NCBI RefSeq assembly: GCF_028275055.1
Contig: NZ_JAQCNJ010000049.1
Span: 1-51,630, forward strand
Direction: 5' to 3'
From: Haloplanus sp.
GTDB lineage: Archaea; Halobacteriota; Halobacteria; Halobacteriales; Haloferacaceae
Length of the DNA: 51,630 bases
Position numbers and translations under genes: made by a program. The notes under the pieces are model-generated. The model worked only from the letters and a program-made list of their open reading frames with translations. It ran no database searches and was not told where the DNA came from. Shown piece by piece: positions 18,552 through 27,669 of this stretch. Positions within the stretch are counted from its first letter, which is position 1. Each line of letters starts with the position of its first letter.

Positions 18552-18932
18552 TCACTCCGAGAGCTCCACCGTCGCGCCGGCGCCATCCGGAAGCGCCGCC
18601 AACGGCGACAGATCGGGGATCCTCCCCACGACGTTCACCGGCGACGCCGCCTTCGGCTCCGGCCCCGTGCTTGCCGGCGTTGGCCCCCAGAACACACACA
18701 GCGCCAAGCTCCGCGGCCAGTAGGCGACCGTCCCCGGGTCGACAGTCGTCCGTGGGTCCTCAGCGTCCACGTCGACGGGGATTCGAAAGTAGAGTTCGTC
18801 ACCCCAACGCGTCGCTTCCCGCGAAAACGGCAGGGCATCGGCGAGCGCTCGACGTGTCCGCGGGCTTTCGTCGGTCCACGTTGCGGTCACCTCGGTGCCA
18901 TCGATCGCAATCGTAAACTCCGAACCTGACAT
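18552..18932 (-). CDS. Cyclophilin-like fold protein
   Basis: A 126-residue protein resembling the archaeal cyclophilin-like family (DUF369/COG2164): FTIAIDGTEVTATWTDESPRT at the start, ALPFSREATRWGDELYF, and VAYWPRSLALCVFWGPTPAS. Members have the cyclophilin beta-barrel but no proven isomerase activity. The ATG at 18932 is set by a TATATTTC box at about 18957-18963, 26 nt upstream. It converges on asd with one base between the stops. Confidence 0.8.
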   Translation of the reverse strand: MSGSEFTIAIDGTEVTATWTDESPRTRRALADALPFSREATRWGDELYFRIPVDVDAEDPRTTVDPGTVAYWPRSLALCVFWGPTPASTGPEPKAASPVNVVGRIPDLSPLAALPDGAGATVELSE

Positions 18933-19020
18933 CAACCACAGGTCGGCGGCGACCGAAATATAGGTGGTGAAACCGGGAGTAAACCCGGAGCTGGAGCAGG
19001 GGTGACCGCTCTCTCCCCGA

Positions 19021-21678
19021 CTAGTCGAGCGCGTCCGCGAGTTTCTCGACCGGGTGGGGCGGGTGGTCGTCGTATTCGTCGCCGAGTTGCGAGCGACAGG
19101 ACGCGCCGGGGGCGGTCACCTCGTCACCCGGGCTCTCATCGACCTCCTCGAACAGGAGACTGCCGATAGCCTGCGAGATGTCGTAATGTTCCTCGTGGTA
19201 GCCGAAGGAGCCGGCCATTCCACAGCAGGTCGTGTCAAGCGGGTCGACCTCGTAGCCCGCTTTTTGAAGCACGCCGAGGGCGTGGTGGTCCTTGTTCGTC
19301 GCCTTCTGGTTGCAGTGGCCGTGGTAGGAGAGCGACCGCGTGGGCTGGCCGAACTCGACGGCGTCGGTCATGTCCGTCACGTCGGCATACTCCATGATCC
19401 CGTAGGCCGCGTCGGCGACCGTCTCGACGGCCGACCCGGAGAGCAGGTCGCGGTACTCGTCCTGGAACATAACGGCGTCGGACGGTTCGATGAACACGAC
19501 CGACCAGCCGTCGTCGACCGCGTCACGAAGCACGGAGACGTTCGTCTCGGCGCGGTCCCGGCAGAGATCGAGCATGCCCGACGAGAAGGCTGCGCGTCCC
19601 GAGGGAGCCACGCCGTCCGGGATGCGGACGAACACGTCGGCCGCCTCGAGAACACGAACCGCCGCCTTCCCCGCGTCGGGGTAGATGTAGTTGGTGTAGG
19701 TGTCGGGGAACAACAACACCTGGTCGCGTGCCTCGCTCGGTGGCACCTGACACCGGCCGCGGGCCTCGAACCAGTCTTCGAGGCTCTCGCTCGCGAAGGT
19801 GGGGAGTTCGCGCTCGCTGGAGATACCGATCGCTTCCTCCATCACCGTCCGCGCGCCCGGAATCTTGGGGGCGATGTTCGAGACCGGGGCGAACATCGAG
19901 CCGAGTTTCGACAGCGTGTCGATGTTGGCGAAGACACGTTCGCGGAGGCTCACACCCTCCTCCTGATGATACTGGTGTTTGACCTCGGTTTTGAGCTTCG
20001 CCATGTCGACGCCGGTCGGGCAGTCGCTCTTACAGCCCTTACAGCCGATACACAGGTCCATCACCTCCTCCTGGAAGCGGTCGGAGTAGATTTCGTCCTC
20101 GTCGAGTTCGCCGCTGATCGCCGCCCGAAGCATGTTCGCCCGGCCACGCGTCGTTTGAATCTCCTCCTGGCTCGCGCGGTAGGTCGGGCACATCACTTCT
20201 GAGTCGGTCTGGCGGCAGGTGCCACAGCCGTTACACAGTTCGACGAGGTGGGCAAAGCCGCCCTCGTCGTCGAAGTCGAGTGCGGTCTGGGGTTCGACCG
20301 ATTGGTAGTCGGCACCGTAGCGGAGGTTCTCGCGCATGTCCGCACCGACACCCCGTTCGGAGTCGGGTCCGATATCGTCGGGGCCGTCACGGTAGACGAC
20401 GTTGCCCGGGTGCATCTGCCACTCGGGGTCGAAGGTCGTTTTCAGCTCCTTGAACGCGTTCCAGAGATCCTCCCCGTACATCTTGGGGTTGAACTCCGTG
20501 CGCGCCATCCCGTCGCCGTGTTCGCCCGAGAACGCCCCGTGGTGGTCGAGAACGAGGTCGGTCACGTCCTCGGTGATCGAGTGCATCGTCTGGATGCCCC
20601 CGTCCTCCTTGAGGTTGAGGATCGGGCGGATGTGGAGCGTCCCGCTCCCGGCGTGAGCGAAGTAGGCCGCGGAGGTGCCGTGGTTCTCGAGAACCTCCTC
20701 GAACTCGAAGACGTACTCTGAGAGTTCTTCGGGGGGAACCGTTGCGTCCTCGATGAACGGGTACGGCTTGGGGTCGCCCTCCATTCCCATCAGGAGCGGA
20801 ATCGCCGCCTTCCGGAGCTTCCAGATGTCGGCTTGGTCCTCCTCGGTGTAGGCCTCGATGGCGTGAAAGGCGTCGCCGTTGTCGACGAAGTAGTCGTTCG
20901 TCTCGGCGATGGCCTCCTCAAACTCGTCGACGAGTTCGGAGTCGTACTCCAGCATGAGCGCGGCCTTCGTGCCGTCGGGGATCATCTCGACGTACTGGGC
21001 GTACTCCGTCGAATCGGCCGCGAGCGCGAACACCTCGTCGTCCATCAACTCCACGGCGCTGACGTCGAAGTCGAGTGCCTCGGGAACCGCTTGCATCGTC
21101 TCGACGAGGTCGTCGAAACAGTAGAGCACGAGCGTCGTCTCCTCGGGGAGGGTGACCAGCGAGATTTCGGCCTCGACGATAACGCCGAGGGTTCCCTCCG
21201 CACCGACGAACAGTTTCGAGAGGTTGATGACCTCCTCACCCTCGTCGTTCTCGTAGATGACCTTCTGGAGGTTGTACCCGGAGACGGATCGCTTGAGATC
21301 GGGATACTTGTCGTCGATCTCCCCCTCGTGTTCCTCGACCAGTCGGCGGACGGTCTCGTAGATCCGCGCTTCGAGACCGTCCCCTGCGATTTTCTTTTCC
21401 CACCGGTCGCTGTCGAGTACGATGGGCTCGGTGTGGATCAACGACCCGTCGGCGAGCACCACGTCGAGTTCCTCGGTGTAGGCGTCCGTGATGCCGTAGC
21501 GGACCGAGTGAGCGCCCGTCGAGTTGTTGCCGATGCCGCCGACGATGGTCGACCGGTTCGACGACGCGGGGTCGGGGGCGAACTTGAGGCCGTGTCGTTC
21601 GAGGTGGTTGTCGAGGTGGTCCTGGACGACGCCGGGTTGGACGACCGCCCGTTGATCGTCGGGGTCGACGTCGACGTC
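19021..21678 (-). pseudogene. FAD-linked oxidase/Fe-S protein (glycolate/D-lactate dehydrogenase type), 5'-truncated
   Basis: About 885 residues are readable leftward. They cover the end of the FAD-binding domain (DQRAVVQPGVVQDHL, SSNRSTIVGGIGNNSTGAHS), the FAD-oxidase C-terminal domain, two Cys clusters (CNGCGTCRQ near 20230 and CIGCKGCKSDCPTG near 20040) and CCG-type heterodisulfide motifs (CCGMAGSFGYHEEH near 19210). This is the one-piece membrane-associated hydroxyacid dehydrogenase found in haloarchaea. The first part of the FAD domain is missing: the frame passes into the neighbouring transporter gene and hits TAG at 21745-21747, with no ATG or GTG before 21465. A GTG at 21462 could start a headless product. 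Called pseudogene unless the join is an assembly error. Confidence 0.75.
21664..21678. other. Junction between two 5'-truncated divergent genes
   Basis: The bases GTCGACGTCGACGTC contain a perfect palindrome (GTCGAC twice). Leftward from here the sequence is FAD dehydrogenase; rightward it is UrtA. Both frames share codon boundaries across it, reading Val-Asp-Val-Asp one way and Asp-Val-Asp-Val the other, so the precise breakpoint cannot be placed inside it. Such microhomology suits either a deletion or an assembler misjoin. Confidence 0.7.
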
Positions 21679-22626
21679 CTGTTCGGCGGCTTTGCAAGCA
21701 GTTCCCGCGAGGCCATCCGGCCCATCGTCGACGAGAACCAGCAGCTATACTTCTATACGAACCAGTACGAGGGCGGCGTCTGTGACACGTACACATGGTG
21801 TACCGGTGCTGTGCCGGAACAACAGATTTCGACCACGCTCGAATTTCTGACCAACGAGTTCGGGAACGACATCTACACCATCGCGGCCGACTACAACTTC
21901 GGTCAGATCACCGCCGCTTGGTACCGGAAGATCGCCGACGAGGTCGGGGCGAACATCATGGAAGAGGAGTTCATCCCGTTGGATGTCTCCCAGTTCGGCT
22001 CGACGATCAACCGGATTCAGGAAGCCGACCCCGACCTGCTTGTGACACTGCTGGTGGGTTCGAACCACGCGTCGTTCTACGATCAGAAGAACGCCGCCGG
22101 CCTCGACGTGCCCATGTCGACGACCGTTAACATGGCACAGGGGTACGAACACCTGCGGTTCGACCCGCCGGCGCTCACGGACATGTACGTTGGCGTCAAC
22201 TATATGCAGGAGATTCCGACCGATCAAAACCAGACGTTCGTCGACGGTTACTACGAGCGGTGGCCCGACGCGGACTACGTCGGTCAGATGGCCCAGAACT
22301 CGTACTTCACGACGTACCTGTACAAGCAGGCCGTTGAGCGGGTGGGCACCACCGACCAGGACGAAATACTGGCGACGCTCGACGAGGAGCCGATCACGGT
22401 CGAAGCGCCCGAAGGCACGGTGACGACCGACCCCGAGACCCACCACGTCACCCACCAGATTCGACTGGCCCGGGCCGACGAGAACCACGAAATCTCCTTC
22501 CAGAACCAGCAGGCCGTCGAGCCGTACTGGCTCCGCGAGACGCCGTACCCCGGCTGTGACCTCACCGAGACCACCGGCGCGAGCGAGGACGAGGAGATGA
22601 CCCAGTACGAACCCGAGGGAGTCTAA
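21664..22626 (+). pseudogene. urtA: Urea/short-chain amide ABC transporter substrate-binding protein, 5'-truncated
   Basis: About 320 residues of a UrtA-type periplasmic-binding protein. Family features are LFGGFASSSREAIRPIVDE, LYFYTNQYEGGVCD, the FGNDIYTIAADYNFGQ segment and FIPLDVSQFGSTINRIQ. The signal peptide, lipobox and first lobe strands are absent, so the product could not be exported or folded normally. The frame stays open upstream only because it runs antisense through the FAD dehydrogenase gene. The C-terminus is intact and is followed after 9 bp by urtB, so the rest of the operon has kept its order. The loss includes the promoter. Confidence 0.85.
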
Positions 22627-22635
22627 CCGGGAGCG

Positions 22636-23520
22636 ATGACGGCGTTACTCCCGCAGGTACTCAACCTCCTCCTCCAGTTTCTCGACAGTTTCGGCTTTCT
22701 GATTCTATCGGCTGTCGGACTGGCCATTATTTTCGGGATGATGGGTGTCATCAACCTGGCTCACGGGGAGTTTATCACCGTCGGAGCGTACGGCACGGCG
22801 CTCAGTTACCACGCCGGCCTACCGCTGGTGGCGGCGATGGTCGTCGGCGTCGCCACCACCACGGTGTTCGGCCTCATTCTGGAGTTCACCGTCGTCCGAC
22901 GGCTGTACGGTCGCCTGCTCGATTCGATGGTCGCAACCTGGGGTATTAGCCTCATTATGATCCAAGGGTTACGGGTCGTCTTCGGGTCGTCGCTCGACAG
23001 CATCGGGACCCCGCTGGGAAACATCCAGTACGGCACGTTCTCGTACTCCACCTATCGACTGTTGCTCGCGGGGGCTAGCCTCGCGCTGCTTGGGGCGCTC
23101 TACTGGATGTTTACGGCCACCGAGTTCGGGACGCGCGCCCGCGCAACGATTCAGGACGAGGAGATGAGCCGCGCACTCGGCGTCGACACCAATCGGATGT
23201 ACCTGCTGACGTTCGGTATTGGCTCGGCGCTGGCCGGACTGACAGGCGCGTTGTACGCGCCAACGATGACCATCGTCCCCGGCATGGGGTCGACGTTTCT
23301 TGTCGAGGCGTTTGTCACCGTTGTCGTCGGGGGAGCGTCGGTGCTGGTCGGAACGACCGGCGCCGGCGTGTTGCTCGGCGCGATCAACGCCCTCTTTTCG
23401 AACCTTTTCGGAACGTTCGCGGGGCGGATGGCGCTGCTCGTGACGACAATCCTCATTATCCGGATTCTTCCCCAAGGGATTACCGGACTCCTGAACCAGA
23501 TTCGAGAAGAGGAGGCCTGA
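22636..23520 (+). CDS. urtB: Urea ABC transporter permease UrtB (LivH family)
   Basis: A 294-residue integral membrane permease of the branched-chain amino-acid/urea transporter family with about eight hydrophobic segments. The motif GMMGVINLAHGEFITVGAYG near residues 34-53 is diagnostic for LivH/UrtB. VVVGGASVLVGTTGAGVLLG near the end matches the second family signature. It pairs with UrtC to form the channel. It follows the truncated urtA by 9 bp and precedes urtC by 1 bp. The segment is intact, but its expression depends on a promoter that appears to have been lost. Confidence 0.93.
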   Translation: MTALLPQVLNLLLQFLDSFGFLILSAVGLAIIFGMMGVINLAHGEFITVGAYGTALSYHAGLPLVAAMVVGVATTTVFGLILEFTVVRRLYGRLLDSMVATWGISLIMIQGLRVVFGSSLDSIGTPLGNIQYGTFSYSTYRLLLAGASLALLGALYWMFTATEFGTRARATIQDEEMSRALGVDTNRMYLLTFGIGSALAGLTGALYAPTMTIVPGMGSTFLVEAFVTVVVGGASVLVGTTGAGVLLGAINALFSNLFGTFAGRMALLVTTILIIRILPQGITGLLNQIREEEA

Positions 23521-23521
23521 G

Positions 23522-24637
23522 ATGGCGAGCGAAACCACCACAGGCGTCGAGCGGTCGACGGCCGACGCGCCGGACGGCCCGCTCACACGCGTCCGAGACG
23601 CGCTCGAAGGACCGAACACGCTCGGAAACAGCCGCGCCTTCTGGGCCGCCTTTGTCGCCCTCGTCGGCTTCCTGTTCGTGTACCCGATGCTCCGGTCGAC
23701 GTACTACGTCAACAACACTGCCTTTCTGCTCGCGTCCGCGTTCCTCGGGCTGAGCCTGTGTCTCGTCTGGGGGTACGCCGGCATCTTCAGTTTCGGTCAG
23801 GTCGCCTTTTACGGTGTCGCGGGGTACACCTTCGGTGTTGTCAGCATCAACATCACCGGCCCGCTCGGCACCGTCGCGGGCCTGACCGTTGGCGTTCTCG
23901 TCGCCGCCGGATTCGCCTTTGTCATCGGCTACTTCATGTTCTACGGGGGTGTGAGCGACGTATACGTCGCCATCATCACGCTGGCCGTTACCCTCGTGTT
24001 GAACACGTTCATGGGCCAGACCGCCGGAGAGCAGTGGGCCGTCGGAACGGCCCGACTCGGCGGATTCAACGGTATGACCGAGATTCCCAGCCTCGCGCTC
24101 GGCATCGGGGACACCGCCATCAGGGTCGCCGACGTGCCGTTCTACTACTTTGTCGTCGGGACGTTGCTGGTGACGTATCTCGGTCTCCGCGTTCTGGTCA
24201 ACAGCGACCTCGGATACGTGATGGTCGGGATCCGCGAAAACGAGGAGCGAACGGAACTGTTCGGCTACGACACCCGACGGGTCAAGTTGGGTACGTTCAC
24301 GCTTGGGGGGGCTCTGGCCGGCTTCGGCGGCATCGTCTACGCCTCCTGGGGAAACTACATCGATCCCAGCGTGTTCGGGCTGACCTTCGCCGCGCTTCCC
24401 ATCATTTGGGTCGCGACCGGCGGCCGCAAGTGGCTCAGCGGTGCCATCATCGGGACGTTCGTCGTCACCTTCATCTCACAGAAACTGTCGGTGTTCGGCG
24501 GGCAGTTTTCACAGATCATCCTCGGGGCGTTGTTGCTGATCGTCATCCTCGGCCTCCCCGAGGGGTTTGTCCCACAGATTCACGCACGGCTCCCGTGGCT
24601 GTTGAATCGGCTTCCGGGTGGAGGTGACTCGTCGTGA
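23522..24637 (+). CDS. urtC: Urea ABC transporter permease UrtC (LivM family)
   Basis: A 371-residue permease. A hydrophilic 35-residue N-terminus precedes about ten hydrophobic segments. The LivM signature appears as WGYAGIFSFGQVAFYGVAGY near 79-98, with further family residues in GGALAGFGGIVYASWGNY. It forms the heterodimeric channel with UrtB. Its TGA overlaps the GTG of urtD, so translation is coupled to the first ATPase. Confidence 0.93.
   Translation: MASETTTGVERSTADAPDGPLTRVRDALEGPNTLGNSRAFWAAFVALVGFLFVYPMLRSTYYVNNTAFLLASAFLGLSLCLVWGYAGIFSFGQVAFYGVAGYTFGVVSINITGPLGTVAGLTVGVLVAAGFAFVIGYFMFYGGVSDVYVAIITLAVTLVLNTFMGQTAGEQWAVGTARLGGFNGMTEIPSLALGIGDTAIRVADVPFYYFVVGTLLVTYLGLRVLVNSDLGYVMVGIRENEERTELFGYDTRRVKLGTFTLGGALAGFGGIVYASWGNYIDPSVFGLTFAALPIIWVATGGRKWLSGAIIGTFVVTFISQKLSVFGGQFSQIILGALLLIVILGLPEGFVPQIHARLPWLLNRLPGGGDSS
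24620..24627 (+). promoter_or_regulatory. Shine-Dalgarno sequence of urtD
   Basis: GGAGGTGA, a near-perfect match to the anti-SD, lies six bases before the GTG at 24634 and inside the urtC coding sequence. It supports the non-ATG start of urtD. Confidence 0.75.
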
Positions 24638-25383
24638 CTGCGAGCGAGACAACGACGGACGTTGCGGGGGCGGCCCTGCTCCGAACCGAGGGGCTGACAA
24701 AACAGTTCGGCGGCCTCATGGCCGTCGACGACGTTGACCTGCGGATCGAGAGCGGCGATATCCGGTGTCTGATCGGACCGAACGGCGCGGGTAAGAGCAC
24801 CCTGTTGAAGCTCATAGTCGGCCAACTCGAGCCGTCGGCAGGGCAGGTGTTCTACCGCGGCGAGGATATCACCGACCTCTCACAACACGACCGCGCCCGC
24901 GAGGGACTGAGTATGAAATTTCAGGTGCCCGCGGTGTACGGCGACCTGAGCGTCCGGCAGAACGTCCATATTCCGCTCCAACGCGAGGTCAGTCGCCGCG
25001 ACATCGACGCGGAGATCGACGAGACGTTGGAGTCGTTCGATCTCTTAGACGAGGCCGGCACTCGGGCAGACGATCTGGCTCACGGTCAACAGCAGTGGCT
25101 CGAAATCGCGATGGCGGCGGCACTCGATCCCGACCTCCTCCTACTCGATGAACCTGCGGCGGGTATGTCGGTTCAGGAAACCGAGCGCACGGCGGAGTAC
25201 GTTCACCGGCTGAACGACCGGGGCGTGACGCTTCTGGTCATCGAACACGACATCGACTTCGTGCGTTCGATCGCTCAGTCGGTGACGGTCCTGCATCAAG
25301 GCGAGGTGTTCGCCGAGGGAACCATCGACGAGATCGAGGACGATCCGGAGGTTCGTCGGATCTACCTCGGGGAGGGCCACTGA
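24634..25383 (+). CDS. urtD: Urea ABC transporter ATP-binding protein UrtD (LivG-like)
   Basis: A 249-residue ABC ATPase starting with GTG. Walker A is GPNGAGKSTLLK near residues 48-59, the signature is the LAHGQQQWLEIAMA form typical of UrtD rather than LSGGQ, and Walker B is LLLLDEPAAGMS. The D-loop and H-loop (VIEHDIDFV) are present. It energises transport with UrtE. It overlaps urtC by 4 bp and urtE by 1 bp (TGATG). Confidence 0.95.
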   Translation: MTASETTTDVAGAALLRTEGLTKQFGGLMAVDDVDLRIESGDIRCLIGPNGAGKSTLLKLIVGQLEPSAGQVFYRGEDITDLSQHDRAREGLSMKFQVPAVYGDLSVRQNVHIPLQREVSRRDIDAEIDETLESFDLLDEAGTRADDLAHGQQQWLEIAMAAALDPDLLLLDEPAAGMSVQETERTAEYVHRLNDRGVTLLVIEHDIDFVRSIAQSVTVLHQGEVFAEGTIDEIEDDPEVRRIYLGEGH

Positions 25384-26093
25384 TGACCGACACCGTGCTC
25401 GCACTCGACGGGATCGACGTCTCCTACGGCAGCACTCCAATCCTCCGGAATATCGACCTGTCGATCGAGGCCGGCGAGACCGTCGGGATCATGGGCCGCA
25501 ACGGCGTCGGCAAGACCACGCTGATGAAGACGGTTATCGGGCTTCTCTCCCCGACGGAAGGGACCGTCACCTACCAAGGGGAGGATGTGACCGATCTCCC
25601 GGCCAACCGCCGCGCCCGCCTCGGAATGGGGTATATCCCCCAGGGACGGGACGTTTTTCCGGATCTCACCGTCCACCAGAACGTCCGGATGGGCCGGTCT
25701 ATCAGCGATCACAAATCCGAGAACCTCGTCGACCGCGTCTACGAATATTTCCCCCGCCTCGACGAGCGCCGCGGACAGAAGGCGGGGACGGTGAGCGGCG
25801 GCGAACAACAGATGCTCGCCATCGGACGGGCACTCGCAGGGAACCCCGACCTGTTGTTGTTCGACGAACCCTCGGAGGGCATCCAGCCTTCAATCGTCCA
25901 ACAGATCACGGCGGATATCGGGCGGATGAGCGAGGAACTCGGGGTGACAGTGCTCTTTGTCGAGCAGAACCTCCGGGTGATCCGCGAACTCGCCGAGCGG
26001 TGTTACGTCATCGACAACGGCCGTATCGAGACGGAACTCGGTGCGACCGACCTCGAAGACGAGGAGGCCGTCGCAAACTACCTCGCGGTCTAA
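25383..26093 (+). CDS. urtE: Urea ABC transporter ATP-binding protein UrtE (LivF-like)
   Basis: A 236-residue ABC ATPase: Walker A GRNGVGKTTLMK near 38-49, signature VSGGEQQMLAIGRAL, and Walker B LLLFDEPSEGIQPS, the last being characteristic of UrtE. The H-loop lies in LFVEQNLRV. It closes the operon. A T-tract at 26107-26112 follows the stop and may terminate the transcript while also serving as the box A of the next gene. No urease or urea-cycle gene lies in the window. Confidence 0.95.
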   Translation: MTDTVLALDGIDVSYGSTPILRNIDLSIEAGETVGIMGRNGVGKTTLMKTVIGLLSPTEGTVTYQGEDVTDLPANRRARLGMGYIPQGRDVFPDLTVHQNVRMGRSISDHKSENLVDRVYEYFPRLDERRGQKAGTVSGGEQQMLAIGRALAGNPDLLLFDEPSEGIQPSIVQQITADIGRMSEELGVTVLFVEQNLRVIRELAERCYVIDNGRIETELGATDLEDEEAVANYLAV

Positions 26094-26140
26094 CCCGTTC
26101 AGGCATCTTTTTATCGCCGCGCGGCCGAGTCCGGGACGGA

Positions 26141-26509
26141 ATGAACCTCATACACGTCTGCCTGAACGTCGCGGACGCGGACGAGTCGATCGGGTTTTAC
26201 GAGCAGTTCGGCTTCGAGGAGTCGTGGTCCTTCGAGACGCCGGACGGCGAGACGGAGAATCGTTATGTCGCCGACGAGGACGGCGTCGAACTCCAACTCT
26301 CGGAAACCGAGGGCGAAACCGTGTTCGAGAAGGGGACGGCGTGGGACCACCTCGCCATCGGCGTCGACGACGTGGACGCCGTCTTCGACGATGTCGACCA
26401 CCATGGGGTCGTCGAGGAACCCGGCGACCAACCGGCGGCCGGGGCCCGCACGGCGTTCATCGAGGACCCGGACGGTCACGTCGTCGAACTCGTCGAACCG
26501 CTGGACTGA
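26141..26509 (+). CDS. VOC/glyoxalase superfamily protein
   Basis: A 122-residue VOC-fold protein. It starts MNLIHVCLNVADADESIGFYEQ, has the metal-site candidates His5, an internal TAWDHLAIGVDD and the closing PDGHVVELVE with a conserved Glu. This is the pattern of lactoylglutathione-lyase-like proteins; haloarchaea generally lack glutathione, so the thiol substrate is uncertain. A CTTTTTATC box about 28 nt upstream gives it its own leaderless promoter, separate from the urt operon. Confidence 0.88.
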   Translation: MNLIHVCLNVADADESIGFYEQFGFEESWSFETPDGETENRYVADEDGVELQLSETEGETVFEKGTAWDHLAIGVDDVDAVFDDVDHHGVVEEPGDQPAAGARTAFIEDPDGHVVELVEPLD

Positions 26510-26566
26510 CGCGGCGGACGCTGATCCGTCGGCGGTGGAAAAAAGAACGGAAGTGAGCCGACCGAC

Positions 26567-27493
26567 CTACAGGATGCCGGCGGCGCGGGCCGTGGCGACG
26601 ATGTCCTGTGCCATCTTGTTGGTCGCCTCGTCGACCATCTGGCCGTCGACGGAGACGGCGCCTTTACCCTCCTCCATCGCCTCGGCGTAGGCCTCGACGA
26701 TGCGTTCGGCGCGTTCGGCGATCTCGGGGTCGGGCGCGAACACGTCGTTGCCGATCTCGATCTGACTCGGGTGGATCGCCCACTTGCCGTCACAGCCGAG
26801 CATGTTCGCACGCTCCGCGGACGTGCGGAATCCGTCGGGGTCGTCGATGTCGGCGTACGGGCCGTCCAGACACGGTAGGTCGGCGCTTTTGGCGGCGGAG
26901 TTACACTCCGAGAGGGCGTGGTGCCAGTAGTGGCCGCGGTAGTCGGGGAACTGCCCGATGTCCAGTCCGGGCGTCCCCATCGCCGCCGAATAATCACCGG
27001 GACCGAAGATGATCGAGGAGAGTCGATCGGAAGCGTGGGCGATGTCGTGGACGTTGTGGATGCCCTCGCCGTCCTCGATCTGGGGTTCGAGACCGATCCC
27101 CCCGATTTCCAGTCCGTTGTTCTCCTCGACCTGGGTCAACAGGTTCTCCACGGTATGCACGTCGCTCGGTCCCGCAACCTTCGGGACGATGATGTCGTCG
27201 ATATACTCGCCCACGTGGCCGACGACCTCGATAATATCATCGTACCACCATTTCGTGTCGATCCCGTTGATCCGATAGGATAGAATCTTGCCCGACCAGT
27301 CGTGGTCCCGTGCCGCCTCGATCAGCGGCTCCCGGGCCTCGACCTTGGCGCTCGGCGCGACGGAGTCTTCCAGATCGAGAAAGACCTCGTCCGCGTCGCT
27401 GTTCGAGGCACTCTCCATGAAGTCGGGATCACTGGCAGGTGTCGCGAGTTGCGTCCGCCGGAGTTCGACGTCGTCAGCCATGTTTTCAACCAT
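26567..27493 (-). CDS. citE: HpcH/HpaI-CitE family lyase (malyl/methylmalyl-CoA lyase-like)
   Basis: A 308-residue CitE-like aldolase. It has DEVFLDLEDSVAPSAK near the start (metal and substrate contacts), YRINGIDTKWWYDD, IIVPKVAG and GIGLEPQIEDGEGI with the conserved Glu. FGPGDYSAAMG and KWAIHPSQIEI follow. In haloarchaea such proteins cleave beta-methylmalyl-CoA in the methylaspartate cycle for acetate assimilation; the exact substrate is inferred. A TTTATCC box at about 27519-27525 predicts the ATG at 27493; a second ATG at 27481 is possible. The carboxylase alpha subunit elsewhere in the window could serve the same route. Confidence 0.85.
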   Translation of the reverse strand: MVENMADDVELRRTQLATPASDPDFMESASNSDADEVFLDLEDSVAPSAKVEAREPLIEAARDHDWSGKILSYRINGIDTKWWYDDIIEVVGHVGEYIDDIIVPKVAGPSDVHTVENLLTQVEENNGLEIGGIGLEPQIEDGEGIHNVHDIAHASDRLSSIIFGPGDYSAAMGTPGLDIGQFPDYRGHYWHHALSECNSAAKSADLPCLDGPYADIDDPDGFRTSAERANMLGCDGKWAIHPSQIEIGNDVFAPDPEIAERAERIVEAYAEAMEEGKGAVSVDGQMVDEATNKMAQDIVATARAAGIL

Positions 27494-27669
27494 CAAATAA
27501 GACTTGCTCGCTTACGGATAAAGATTCCTCAGTGTGCGTACTTTCGCGGCCTGACGAAGACGTATTCGTCCGTTGTCGACAACGGTCGAACCGAAAGGGC
27601 CCCGGCGGTCAGGGATCCGTCGTCCGGCAGACTGAACGCTTTTAGGCTCGCCGGGTAGAGGTAGAGATA

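Noticed and set aside
20833-21663. Open frame on the plus strand joined in frame to urtA
   Set aside because: It is antisense to the FAD dehydrogenase and shows no transporter similarity before LFGGF at 21679; it is open only because of base composition, not a true urtA N-terminus.
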